Part shown: piece by piece, positions 1 to 10,506 of the stretch
Layout: every line of letters begins with the position of its first letter
Numbering within the stretch: position 1 is the first letter of the stretch
Source of the DNA: Phytophthora colocasiae
Lineage: Eukaryota > Oomycota > Peronosporomycetes > Peronosporales > Peronosporaceae
NCBI GenBank assembly: GCA_018806915.1
Contig: JAGKQI010000064.1
Span: 1,488,001-1,552,000, forward strand
Direction of reading: 5' to 3'
DNA length: 64,000 nucleotides
Made by a program: the position numbers and the translations under genes
Notes under the pieces: model-generated
What the model was told of the DNA's origin: nothing
The model's database searches: none
What the model saw: the letters and a program-made list of their open reading frames with translations, nothing else

Positions 1-1625
1 TTCTACCTTGCGGATCCGGGCGTACAGCGCATGAGAATACACAAAATGAGGGGACCAAATCACATTACGCGTCCGACGCAAAAAATTACAATGAGAATCG
101 CACCTAAGGTAAAAAATCAAATATGGGCCGAGATAAAAGATGCTCGAATTACTCGGCATCTACTTATGCGTTGATAAAAAGTGAGACAGTTTCTGAAACT
201 TCGCAAACCAGAGATTTTTTCTCGATTTTTTGTAGTAGCAGACCAATGAAATTAAGCTCATGCCCGTGGAGAAGAAAAAAATCGACTTAATCAGTTTACG
301 GTTGAATTTAGTCTTGCTTTCAGTATTGAAAGCGCTGAGTGAAGTGTCATTTTGTGACCATTTGAGGTTTGGGTTATTCCACCTCACCTTTATATTTCCA
401 CTTGTGATCAAGTTTCGACGGAAATTAACTTACGGAGGACAAACAGTAAAAGTCAAGTGCCGAAGAAGCCGACAAAGCGTAAACGAGTCGCAGTTGGGGA
501 GGCTGTTTACCCATGAAGTGCTCCAGGAACTTGCTGAGGCTGGCATCAAAAACCAAGTCGTCTAAGAAAGCTGTTACTACAACTGCAGGTAAAGGTGTAG
601 AAGAGTACATGTAGCGCATATCACTTGTTCAGCTGTATTCTAAACAACAAAATGTTAGTCGAGTGTCTTGCACAGTGAGGTTGAATAGATGCTTTACTTA
701 CCAAATCAGTGCGGAGAATTAACGGGACTTGAACCCGCGACAACCCTGCTCCCATAATGGGCCCTCAATAAGCTCGCCGCCAACCAGGAAGGCGGCTGAT
801 CTGTCATCGCCTGGAGCCATGACACCTCGCGCCAAATTTACAAATTTAATTTTTGAAGGTATTCGTATTTAGTGTGTTTTAGCCAATAAAGTACTTGCTC
901 TGTGAAAAACTTCACGTGATTGGCAGTTAAAATACGGCCCTAAAATGGTTGATGGCCCTAAATTGATGATTTACCTTACAGTAATAGCTAATCGGATTCG
1001 AGGACCTGTTATGTCGGATAGATTGTGGGTAGCTTATTTATGGATGCTACCACAAATAAATCCGATTGGAAAAGAAAATGGAAAATTTTTCGAGTACTAT
1101 GAATTAGCATAAACTGTGATGAGTTAGACAAAACCGACGCAGTTTTAATTCGATGACAAGAAGATGCCCTGGGATGACCAAGCCGTGTGGGAGGCCTCAG
1201 GCTTCCTACGCTTTCTAAAATGGATACGAAAGACCGTCTTAACCCATTAACAAGTGGAGGGTCTCTGCGATTCTTTCGGTGCGGAGATACAGTCGCTTAA
1301 AGTTGTGTATTCCATGTCAAAAATGTCTTAATTTATTCCTGCCTCTTTAGACAACATTAGCCACAAGGATGAAGAACATAGACTACAGCAAATTGCTGCT
1401 AATTTATCCCTAGAAGCAGGAGAAAACGACTCAATATCTTTCAGCAACGATTTACACCGTCACAAAACACCAGTGGTCTCTTCATCAGGCTCGTCTTCTT
1501 CTTACATCTACCAGACATACCAGAGCGTCTTCTGTCCCGAGTTTCAGCTTTAGATTCGCCTCTCAGCGTGCTCTAGACTTTGGTCGGATTCCGACGGGAA
1601 AAATAACAATAGGTTATGGTGTATC
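1..1625. other. gene-poor left flank
   Basis: AT-richer sequence without a convincing gene. Short open frames on both strands up to about 100 codons show no recognisable domain. The stretch holds a tRNA-like repeat fragment (about 711-830) and one TACATGTA palindrome (606-613). Between 1140 and 1560 there are short bits that read like decayed coding sequence, but no continuous frame; I could not assign them. Confidence 0.5.
711..830 (-). repeat. tRNA-like, possible SINE fragment
   Basis: Read on the minus strand, 722-738 forms a T-arm: a five-base stem closing on loop TTCAAGT, with the box-B-like string GGGTTCAAGTCCC (724-736). About 75 bases upstream lies a weak box-A-like TGGCTCCAGG (810-819). 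No full cloverleaf can be folded, because the acceptor and anticodon arms do not pair. A tRNA-derived SINE relic fits best; tRNA-derived SINEs are known in Phytophthora. The boundaries are guesses. Confidence 0.3.
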
Positions 1626-1673
1626 CATGACACAAATTGACGCCACATTTTTAATGTCTACCACACCATCCAA

Positions 1674-1687
1674 TCATTTGCCAATCA
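1674..1687 (+). promoter_or_regulatory. oomycete initiator (INR)
   Basis: TCATTTGCCAATCA matches the oomycete initiator consensus TCATTYBNCAWTTT at all but the last positions. It lies 39-52 bases before the ATG at 1726. This supports 1726 as the start, because the in-frame ATG at 1627 would then lie upstream of the transcription start. Confidence 0.6.
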
Positions 1688-1725
1688 GATCGCTCGCGGG
1701 TATTTCCCGCCTTCTCCATACATTT

Positions 1726-3426
1726 ATGCCGACGGAGAGCGCGTCTCCTGCGCAGCCGAAGCTGCACGAGCCCTACGACGAGCACTCGTACTCGGACCTG
1801 CGCCACGAGCTGACGGTGCGTCGTATCCGCTTTCCTCGCGGCGGCTCCAGGTATCTTTGCAACCGCGCGGGCTTCATTAAGCTGCTGCGCGAGTGGGACA
1901 GCGGCGGCGGCTCCAAGACCGAAACGACCCGACGGACGTCGCCCCGCCGCGTTGGTCCCCCTAAGAAGCCTGCGACTCAGATAAAGAATCAGATGAACTC
2001 GACTCGAACGATCCGCGCGCGTCGCGGCTGTCGCTTTCGCCTTATTAATGTGCTGATTAGTGCAAATTTCAGAAGCCGCTGGGGCGAAATGGTCTCGCGC
2101 GGCGGCAATACGGAGGTGAACAAGCTCTGGATGGATGTGCACGCCGCCTTCATGGAACACAATGAGGCACTGGACACACTGCACTTCCAAGACGCGCTAT
2201 TCGTGAACGTCACACCCAACGTGATCCTCGCGCACTCGGCCGCACGTCTGCTGCAGATGTGGAATGAGATTGTAGCCATGTATCGCAATGCTGTGGCGCA
2301 GGCTAAAGACGCAGCCGCCCACAACGACAATGTGCACTCGTTCTTCGACTTTTGTGCAGGCAGACTCGACCTGCTTTACCTGCAGATGGCCATGCTGCTC
2401 GAACCGAAGCTGTACGAGTTCATTGTGTCGGACCAGCTCCAAGCTGCTGAGCCTTTTAGTAAGAGCAAAGTGAAGAATGCGACGTCTAATGCTGAGTCCA
2501 AGCAGGCTGGAGAGGACAAGTCAGTATCGGCTACTACTAAACCAGAAGGGAAGACGAAGCCTACGGCTGCTTTACCCTCTTCGGCAGTTGCGGAAGCTAC
2601 TGTAAAGCCTTCAACGACCTCTGCCAAGCTGTCTGGAATCATTTTGCAAAATCCTGAGATGAAAGAACCTTCAACATTAGTTGGTGCGAAGACCACAACG
2701 ACGGCGTCGCCAAAAACGACCGCAGTTAAGACAACCACCAAAGCGAGCCAGTCGAAACCCACATCCAATGCTCAGAAGGCAGGCGTCCAAAAGAAGACTC
2801 TGAAAGCTACTGGCAAAGGCAAGGCCACAACTACTGCAGTAGTGTCTAAAGAGGTGAAGGCAAAGACAGTAGACACGGCCAGCTCAGCTCACGAGCCGAA
2901 GCCAAAGTCAACAAGCAGTATCGCCCCAGCTGTAGAGTCAAAGTCAAAGTTGGCAAGCACCGGTGCCTCAGGTAAAGAATCGAAGGCCAAGGCGTCTCCG
3001 TCAAAACCGAAAGTGGCCGTCAAAGCTGTCCGCAAAAAGTCCCCGGCTAGCAATAAACCCGTACAGACGACGTCCCACGGAAAGCGGCGGCGTGAAGAAG
3101 AGGAAACTGCTATTGTTGAGGTCCCGAGCGTGAGTGACATTGTTCCTCACCCGGGTAAGCGAGTTCACACGACAACGACGTTCTCATCAGCGCTTGCTAC
3201 ACGACCCGCGGACATGATGCTACCTCCCGACGAGTGGGACATTTTGGAGAGCCGACTACGGAAAGTGAACGAGAATATTGATCGGTGCCATCGGGGCCTG
3301 TCAAGTGTTGAAGAGAATGTCAGTGATACGTACAAGCAGTCTTTGGAGGCGGATTTGCGGTTCTACTCTGCTATCAAGCAGCGACTTCAGGAGCAGCTAC
3401 TAGTGGTGATGCAGAGTGGCTACTAA
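1726..3426 (+). CDS. basic Lys/Ser/Thr-rich probable nuclear protein
   Basis: 566 residues if started at 1726; an earlier in-frame ATG at 1627 would add 33 residues but lies before the initiator. The N-terminal third is ordered. It opens with a SAP-like segment (SYSDLRHELTVRRIRFPRGG), followed by a helical block rich in Trp, Leu and Asn (about 2073-2450). Then come some 240 residues of Lys/Ser/Thr/Ala-rich low complexity resembling histone H1 tails, a basic cluster (GKRRREEEE) and a C-terminal coiled coil. These point to a chromatin or DNA-binding role, but no family could be named. The segment 1990-2072 may hide an intron: 2051-2072 looks like a 3' splice site (branch-like CTGAT, then TTTCAG) and the residues it encodes are out of character. 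I could not fix the donor. Confidence 0.7.
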   Translation: MPTESASPAQPKLHEPYDEHSYSDLRHELTVRRIRFPRGGSRYLCNRAGFIKLLREWDSGGGSKTETTRRTSPRRVGPPKKPATQIKNQMNSTRTIRARRGCRFRLINVLISANFRSRWGEMVSRGGNTEVNKLWMDVHAAFMEHNEALDTLHFQDALFVNVTPNVILAHSAARLLQMWNEIVAMYRNAVAQAKDAAAHNDNVHSFFDFCAGRLDLLYLQMAMLLEPKLYEFIVSDQLQAAEPFSKSKVKNATSNAESKQAGEDKSVSATTKPEGKTKPTAALPSSAVAEATVKPSTTSAKLSGIILQNPEMKEPSTLVGAKTTTTASPKTTAVKTTTKASQSKPTSNAQKAGVQKKTLKATGKGKATTTAVVSKEVKAKTVDTASSAHEPKPKSTSSIAPAVESKSKLASTGASGKESKAKASPSKPKVAVKAVRKKSPASNKPVQTTSHGKRRREEEETAIVEVPSVSDIVPHPGKRVHTTTTFSSALATRPADMMLPPDEWDILESRLRKVNENIDRCHRGLSSVEENVSDTYKQSLEADLRFYSAIKQRLQEQLLVVMQSGY

Positions 3427-4164
3427 AATGCGTCAATTCTACCGAGGCAGGCTAAGTTATCTGGGCGCATGGATATCTGCGTGAAGTACGTTGCAACGTG
3501 TATATCATTTTTTGCATGAAAGGTTGTATGCGTCCTCCGATTGTCAGTTGCGTGGATGTTGCCGTTAGTCACCAACAGCGTATCAGTTGGTGCCAATGAC
3601 TTCAGCAGACGTCGCCGTCCATACTGCAGCCATTGTCCATCCTGCAGCACAATGGCACTACCAAAGCCTCAACTAACATTTATTTCGATGCAGCTCCTCT
3701 GTTTCTGACTACGTGTCGATAGCTGTAGGCCGAGATCACGGACACTTTTAGATCCTGTCAACGGTGCCAAAGCAAGTGCAAGCAAGCTTGGAGTCAACGG
3801 TGCCGAAGCAAGTAGCTTGGAGTAGACCAGGTGGGTATTAGCAGAGCGCGCTATTTCAAGGAAGCTGAAGGCTTTTTTCGGTGCTACGATAAGAAAGATG
3901 GCGCTGGGCCTTGGCTGACCAGAAAGGAGGCGTTCATCGTCTTGTATCAATAGCTAAGTGTGAACTCGGTGAAGGAGCGCTCAACGCTTTTCAGCGGCTC
4001 ATTCTTGGACTCCAACAGCCTCAACAGGCTCATCGATCTTCTCGGCTCCTCGAGCACAACAGCCAGCTTCAGATCGTTTTCGGCGCGGGTTCAGGCACCC
4101 CGTTGCGAGTTCGCGTCTCCGAGCACAGGAAGCAGCAGCCCACCCGTTTCTTCTACTAGCAATC
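3427..4164. other. intergenic region upstream of CDC14
   Basis: No gene seen. It holds an imperfect direct repeat: GTCAACGGTGCC followed by AAGCAAGT at 3757 and again at 3793, each followed by AGCTTGGA. An initiator-like GCTCATTC lies at 3997-4004, 161 bases before the CDC14 ATG. Confidence 0.5.
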
Positions 4165-5427
4165 ATGGCAAGCTCGACGATGACGAACGGTCTCGAGGAA
4201 GCGATCGAGTTCCTGCCCGGTCGTTTGTTCTACGTGCCACTGAAGAAGGCCCCGCCCCGCATCCCCGGCACCCACTTCTTCTCCATCGACGATGAGCTCA
4301 TGTACTGGAATTTCTATCTGGACTTCGGCCCGCTCAACCTTGGACACACCTTCGTGTTTTCGGAAACGCTCAACAAGAAGCTGGCAGCCGCAGCCAAGGC
4401 GGGTGAGGTGGTGTACTTCTACTCGTCGACCCAGCCACAGCGTCGTGCCAATGCCGTGTGCATCCTGGGTTGCTGGGCTGTGCTGTTTCAGGGTATGAGC
4501 GCCGAGAAGGCCTACGAGCCGTTCCAGCGCATGCGCTTCCCTCCGTTCCATGATGCCACTCCGTCGGTCTGCACTTTCAACCTGACCATCCTGGACTGCC
4601 TCAAGGGTCTTGAGCGTGCGATGAACAACAACTACATCTCGATCAAGACCTTCGACCTGCACGAGTTCCAGCACTTTGAGCGTGTGGAGAATGGTGATCT
4701 CACTTGGGTCTCGCCCAAGTTCATCGCCTTCGCTGGCCCGCACAACGTGTATCAACGCACTCCGCAGGGCCACGTCATGCTCACTCCGGAGCACTACATT
4801 CCGTACTTCAAAAAGCGTAATGTGACGCTGGTGGTGCGTCTAAACGACAAGCAGTACGACGAGAAGAAGTTCCTGTCGGCTGGCATTGATCACCTTGACT
4901 TGATCTACCCGGACGGCACGAACGCGCCCATGCCGATCTTAATGCGGTTCATTGAAGCTTGTGAGAAGACTCCTGGTGCTGTGGCAGTGCACTGCAAGGC
5001 TGGACTCGGGCGAACGGGTACCTGCATTGGCGCCTATATGATGAAGCACCATTTGTTCACGGCCCACGAGCTGATCGGATGGCTGCGTTTGTGCCGTCCC
5101 GGTAGCGTCATCGGGCCTCAGCAGCAGTTCATGGAGGCTATCGAGAGCAGGATGCACCAGCTGAACCCTGTCAAAGGTGGCAAGAGCGAGGTCTCATCGT
5201 CTTATGGTCCTTCGAGTGCGTACGGTATTGGACAGGAAGCCAAACGCGGAGGAAACATCCGCGCTTTGAACTCTCCTGGTCGCAACTCGTCGTCGGGTAT
5301 AGTCACGAGTCGGGTGTTGTCGAACCCACAGATTGGTCTGGACAAGACGCAGGGTGACAAGCTCAACGACCAGAAGTACATGCGCTATCGAAGCTCCAAG
5401 CCGAGTGGCAGCAACATGTTTTGGTAA
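4165..5427 (+). CDS. CDC14: CDC14 dual-specificity protein phosphatase
   Basis: 420 residues, no intron. The N-terminal half is the CDC14 DSPn domain (from FLPGRLFYVPLK to about residue 170). The catalytic DSP domain follows, with the P-loop HCKAGLGRTGT at residues 276-286 (Cys277 nucleophile, Arg283) and the CDC14 signature CRPGSVIGPQQQF after it. CDC14 enzymes dephosphorylate CDK phosphosites, in yeast to drive mitotic exit. In Phytophthora infestans the orthologue is known for expression during sporulation. The Ser-rich tail (about 350-420) is likely flexible and regulatory. The start is the first ATG of the frame. The protein is full length compared with the family core, with a shorter tail than animal homologues. 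Confidence 0.95.
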   Translation: MASSTMTNGLEEAIEFLPGRLFYVPLKKAPPRIPGTHFFSIDDELMYWNFYLDFGPLNLGHTFVFSETLNKKLAAAAKAGEVVYFYSSTQPQRRANAVCILGCWAVLFQGMSAEKAYEPFQRMRFPPFHDATPSVCTFNLTILDCLKGLERAMNNNYISIKTFDLHEFQHFERVENGDLTWVSPKFIAFAGPHNVYQRTPQGHVMLTPEHYIPYFKKRNVTLVVRLNDKQYDEKKFLSAGIDHLDLIYPDGTNAPMPILMRFIEACEKTPGAVAVHCKAGLGRTGTCIGAYMMKHHLFTAHELIGWLRLCRPGSVIGPQQQFMEAIESRMHQLNPVKGGKSEVSSSYGPSSAYGIGQEAKRGGNIRALNSPGRNSSSGIVTSRVLSNPQIGLDKTQGDKLNDQKYMRYRSSKPSGSNMFW

Positions 5428-5713
5428 CTTGAAGTCTGGAGAAGCAGAAAATATCCCCACCACTTTTAAGACGAGGCCAAGATTATATAACCAGCAATAA
5501 AACGATCACTTTGATACATATCATTGCTCTGCCCTCATCCTTGACATCGTGTACCGGTCTCCGGGTTCTCATACTTGATAGGAAAAAATAACTTTTCCGC
5601 CAACAAAAATACCGACACAAAAAAAAAAACTTTAAGTTGCCCAATTATGTTGACGTTACTGCAACTTTACTGCGCCACTAAACTCCCTTCCTCACAAAGC
5701 GCGCTCCTGCATC

Positions 5714-8700
5714 ATGGTACGGTCACTCTTCCGCCTCTATTCACCCTCCCTGGCCCTCTAACCCCGTAACCGCATACAGGGAGACGCGCGCATCGTTCTG
5801 ACGACGCTCATAGACGAGAAGCTGCTGGCGCCCGGCGACAAGAAGCTCTATGTGTCCTACTACCGTAAACGCGTGTACGCGGATCTGCTGCCGGACGGCT
5901 CCATCCGCTTTAAGGACCAGGTCTACACGTCTCCCGTGCCCTGTGCATTGCACATGAAGCGTACATTAAACCCCTGTAAGTGTCAGAGTGCCCGTCCTGT
6001 CGCTTTCTCCTTGTCCCAGAGCTTCTTACCCACTTCTTGTGCCTCTGTAGCCCTCAAGACGGACGCGGGGTGGTCGTCCATGTACTCGGCGGCCTCTGGA
6101 GAGAGTCTCAAGGATATTAAGGACCGACTGAACATCCGGAAGCGCGGGACTAACGCCCGCACAGCCCACAAGGAGAAGAAGACGCCCGTGCCGTCGCCTA
6201 CGATGAAGGCGCAGGCACATGCAGGGCAAACTGCAGCACAGGCTAAGCAGGACACACCGGTGCGTCTACAATTGATGATAATTGGGAGGTGTGGTGGATG
6301 CATTTGACTGGGTTATTCTTTGAGCAGAAGTGCGCGACTTGCAGGAAAGAAGCCACGACAGAAGTGGCTGAGTGCAGCGCCTGCCACAGCAATACGCACT
6401 TTAAGTGCGCGAGTCCAGAGCTACAGGAGGTCCCGCCCGCCCCCTGGTTCTGTGAGAAGTGTCTGACAGGACAAGCCAATAGGATCCTCGAGTTCCTTCA
6501 GCAGACACGACGCGTTCTCGTGGAGAGACTCGCAGATCGGACGGAGAAAGACCAGGAGCAAGAAAAGAATGAGGAGCTGGTAGAGGCAATTGAGGTCGAT
6601 GTCACGACGGAGGAGGAAGTGTCGTCTGCTAAGGAACAGACTGGGGAAGAAGCAGCAGCAGAAGATAAGACGGAGGAAATTACAGAGGTGGAGCAGAAGA
6701 AGGCAGACTCAGAAGAGAATGACGAGGAAACTGTGAATGCTGGGTCAGGCGAGAAGGCCAAGGAGACTGATGATTCTGAATCAGAAGAGAAGGCAAAAGA
6801 AGTTGTCGCTGTCGAATCTGAAGAGAAGATCGAGGATTCTACAAATGGTGTTGCTCTTGTGTCTGTTGACGTCTCGAACGAGACTAGTGAAGCCCCTTCA
6901 GATGATTCTACATCTGCAGTTGAAACGACGAAGGAAGATGCCTCGACGTCTGCTGAAGCTCCGATCGATAAGGAAATCAAGCAAATGGCCATCGATGCAG
7001 TAAGTACTGACACGACAGCGGGGACTCAGACCTCGGAAGAGTCTGAAAAGGTGGATGAAACAACGAAAAAGTCGGCTGATGATTCACAGCTGGTTGTTGC
7101 CAAGACTGCGAAAGCTCCCAGCGTACGTGAAACTCCTGTTGATGCTAATGCACAGGACCTATGAAAACTCTAACGATAATGCTTGTGTCTGTGTGATATA
7201 TAGGCTGAAGAGAAGTTCCTCGTCTTGATTGATAGCCTCATTGCCGAAGTGTCCTCGAAAAAAGACAGGGCAAACCTGATCGCAAACAGTACGGGAGCGA
7301 CGCTGGTGCATTTGGAGAAAACGCAGCTCGTTCAGCTCGTCGAGTATGGCAATCGTGAAATCCTGGCAGCTACTAAACCAGAGAGTGATGATGACGAAGA
7401 CCTGGATATCGAGACAGAAGCTGATCACGGTGGAAGTATTAACTCAGAAGTGGACGCTCTCATAAAGATTTTTGATTTGCGCCACCAGATTTTGTCGTCC
7501 AAAGCGCAATTTGAACGTACTACAAGCACTCTTACGCGGCGTACGGAAAAGCACTTGCGCAATGCTGAAAGTGAGCTTATGGAACTGGAAGAGTCTCGCT
7601 CTGTGGAAGCCCAAGCTATCACCAAAGTGGTAGATTTGATTAACCAGTACTCGAGCGACTTGGCAAAGTGCGAACAGAAGATTCACTACGACGAGCTGTT
7701 GTTGGAGAGTATTAATCACCGCCGCAACTTTATCCGGTCTACCAACATCAATGACCGCTTTATACCGTCATACCGCTACAGCACGAAACTCATGACTACT
7801 AGTAGTGACCAGCTTCTGCTCACGGTGTTGTTGGATAAGCTTCGTGATATCACGGAATCCGTAAACGAGTGGACGAAGATGGAACGCCATTTTGAAAAGA
7901 TGACGTCTAGCCTGAGCAAGTCGCTGTCTTTAATCGGTACGAAGCGTAAACGTACAGGAGCCCCCGTAAAGCTACCACCAACCCCGGCGCTGTTTGCAAA
8001 GGTCAAAATCCCTCCGTCGCGCCGACTTATCGAGCGCCAGATCGCGAATTACGAGGTCAACCTGAATGCCATTCGTCAGAATCGAGCTCGTATGCGCAAG
8101 ACCCTGTCCGGTATCTTGAAAATTGCCCAGGAAGAGCATCTAAGTGAGGAGATCGTGGATATGACAGATATGTTGTTCCAGAAATGTCGGGATCTAAAAG
8201 CTGAAGAGGAGGAGGAGAAGCTGAGGATTAAGGAGGAAGCGGACGCAGTAGCGAAAGCGAAAGAAGAGGAAGAACGAGCTGCTCGCGAGCGCGCAGCTGA
8301 TGACGAGGCGGATGCAGAAGAGCCTGAGTCGAAGAAACAACGCTTGGGCAAAGCTCCCTCTGAATCGGACGACAATATGACAGGTGTGCACGCTCGCGCT
8401 CTCCAAAGCAAAACACTATCTAGTGAGGTGAAGGGGATTTCGTCCCTTCTAGGAAGTGAGGACTCGGATGCCAAGGAATCCACTTACAGCTCGGCCGAAA
8501 GCAAGTCGCGTGCTGACCACGACGAAGACAGTGAAGGAGATTTAGAGCAAGCCTCTCGCGCCATTGCTGACATTTCTTCTGTGCTGCCGGATATTCCAGT
8601 AGGTAGCGACTCGCTACTTAACTCCCCACCAGCGAGTGAAAAGCCTGTACATGCAGCAGAGGCGCCACACAGCCAGTTTATGATTCGCGGCGGAAAGGGA

Positions 8701-10083
8701 AAATCTGATCAGCAGAAGCGCCAGGAAGCGAAGTCTAGCAGCAATGACCAGCAATCGTTTCTGGACCAAGCTCTTGAAGTTCTGAATAACCAGCAGCAAC
8801 AGCAACAACGGCTGGAACGGGAACGCATTGAACAACAGCTCCAATTAGAGGAGCAGCAGAAGCAGCTCGAAAGACAGCAGCAGCAACTGGAGCAGCAGCG
8901 TCAGTTAGAACAACAACGTCAACTGGAGCAACAGCGTCTGGAGCAACAGCACCTGGAACGAGAGCGGCTAGAACGAGAGAGGCAAGAGCGAGAGCGCCAA
9001 GAGAGGGAGAAGCAGCAGCGTATTGACCGTCAGCGTATCGAGAAACTGCGCCAGGAGCAAGAGCGCCGAGAGAAACAGCGCCGCGAGCAGCAGCGACTAG
9101 AACAAGAGCGTCGAGAGCAGGCGCGCATTGAGAAGGCCCGTATTGAGGAGCAACGTCGCCTAGAGGAGCAGCGTCGTTTGGAGCAGCAACGCCTTGAACA
9201 ACAGCAGCGTTTGGAGCAGCAACAACGTCTAGAGCAGCAGAAGCGCCTGGAACAGCAAAGACTCGAGCAGGAGAAGCAACGTCAAGAACAACAGCGACTG
9301 GAACACCAACGGAAAGAAAAACAGCGCCAGGAGCAGCAACGCCAAGAGCAGCAGCGTCGTCAACAGGAGCAGCAGCAACGGTTAGAGCTTCAGCGCCGTC
9401 AGCAGGAACAGCAGCGTCAAGAGCAGCAGCACCAGTTCCAACGTGGCAAGACTCTCCCCCAAGTGGTTCCCCCTGGATCGTCTCACCTGCAAATGCTCAA
9501 TCAGCAACAGCAACAGCAGCTCCAGCAGCAACAAGCAGCACTCCAGCAACAGCAACAGCAACAGCACTCGCGCCAGATGCAGCATCCTCTCTACGGCGAC
9601 ATCCCCAAGGGAATGCTCATGTCTTCCGGTATGGGAACGAGCCAGCAAGACATGTACGTGCAGCAGGCAGCACAGATGGGGATGGATATGCACGACGTCG
9701 TACGGCACCAAGACTCGAGCCACTTTGTGGGCAGTGCAACTGGGGGTTTACGTGGAGCTCCTTACGAAGTCGCTCGCAGTGCAGCACAGCAGCCAGCGCC
9801 AACAGCCCCACGGACAAGTTTCTACAGCGACGACGGGCAGATCCACTCTCAGGACGTCTTCAACTCGCAGAGTTTGGCAGGGCAACAGCGACAACTTCCA
9901 GACCACCACATGTTTGCGAACGAGCTACAGCAGCAGCAACAGCAACCAGGCCAGTCGCGGGCGATGGGGACGCAGGACTTCCTCATGGGTCGACAGCAGT
10001 ACCGCGGTTTGAACGACAATCTGCAGCACGGAATGGACCAGAGCGACAACAACGACGTCAACATGGGCGACTGGGGACAGTGA
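5714..10083 (+). CDS. RAMA domain / PHD finger / Gln-rich coiled-coil protein
   Basis: Five exons: 5714-5716, 5780-5975, 6051-6259, 6328-7122 and 7204-10083, with GT-AG introns of 63-81 bp; phases agree throughout, giving 1,360 residues. Exon 1 is just the ATG. Residues 2-98 form a RAMA domain: a basic start, then DGSIRFKDQVYTSP and the typical GW motif (DAGWSSMYSAA). A C4HC3 PHD finger occupies about 138-182 (KCATCRKE ... WFCEKC). An acidic Glu/Ser/Thr-rich linker runs to about 400. A coiled-coil block contains a basic patch (GTKRKRTGAP). Residues 930-1145 are an almost pure Gln/Glu/Arg/Leu helix, followed by a Gln-rich tail. PHD fingers read histone tails and RAMA is linked to DNA-modification proteins, so a chromatin reader or scaffold is likely. 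Splice sites were inferred from sequence alone. Confidence 0.85.
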
Positions 10084-10506
10084 AAATATCGTTAGAAGGA
10101 GAGACGCGGAACAGGTGTATGTATGGATACATGTACATGTATGTAAGCAAATTCGTGTCAATTTTCATGTGTGCTGGCTGGGGCTATCTCGAATGTGATT
10201 CATGTCCAGTGACCCCGTGGCCGCCGACTTTTACTGTAGTATACACGACTCACGCAGGACAACTGAAGTTACAGCGAGTGTGTGTGCAACGTGTAAGGTT
10301 TTCCGGTGGTGTGTTTCCTTCCACCCAGTCAAGGAATGACAATGCGTCTTAGATTTAAGATTTTTGGATCGCAGGAACGCTCGAACATGTGAGGCGAATC
10401 TTCGCTTTTCTACATGTGCTCTCACATCTCTTGTCGCCCGTACGCATAAATTATCAACAATTTAAATGGACACACGGTTGCTGCATGTGTCGCTGGCTGT
10501 GGAGGT
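10084..10506. other. convergent intergenic region
   Basis: Spacer between the 3' ends of two convergent genes. It contains the double palindrome TACATGTACATGTA at 10128-10141. No gene seen. Confidence 0.5.

Noticed and set aside
1651..2190. 179-codon open frame on the minus strand opposite the basic protein gene
   Set aside because: Shadow frame in GC-rich coding DNA; Arg/Ala-rich, no domain.
8776..9440. Possible CRISPR-like array from regular repeats
   Set aside because: The repeats encode a continuous Gln/Glu/Arg protein with no unique spacers, in a eukaryotic gene.
9443..10012. 189-codon plus-strand frame overlapping the Gln-rich gene
   Set aside because: Arises from the CAG/CAA-rich repeat read in another frame (Ser/Asn runs); the main frame is domain-supported.
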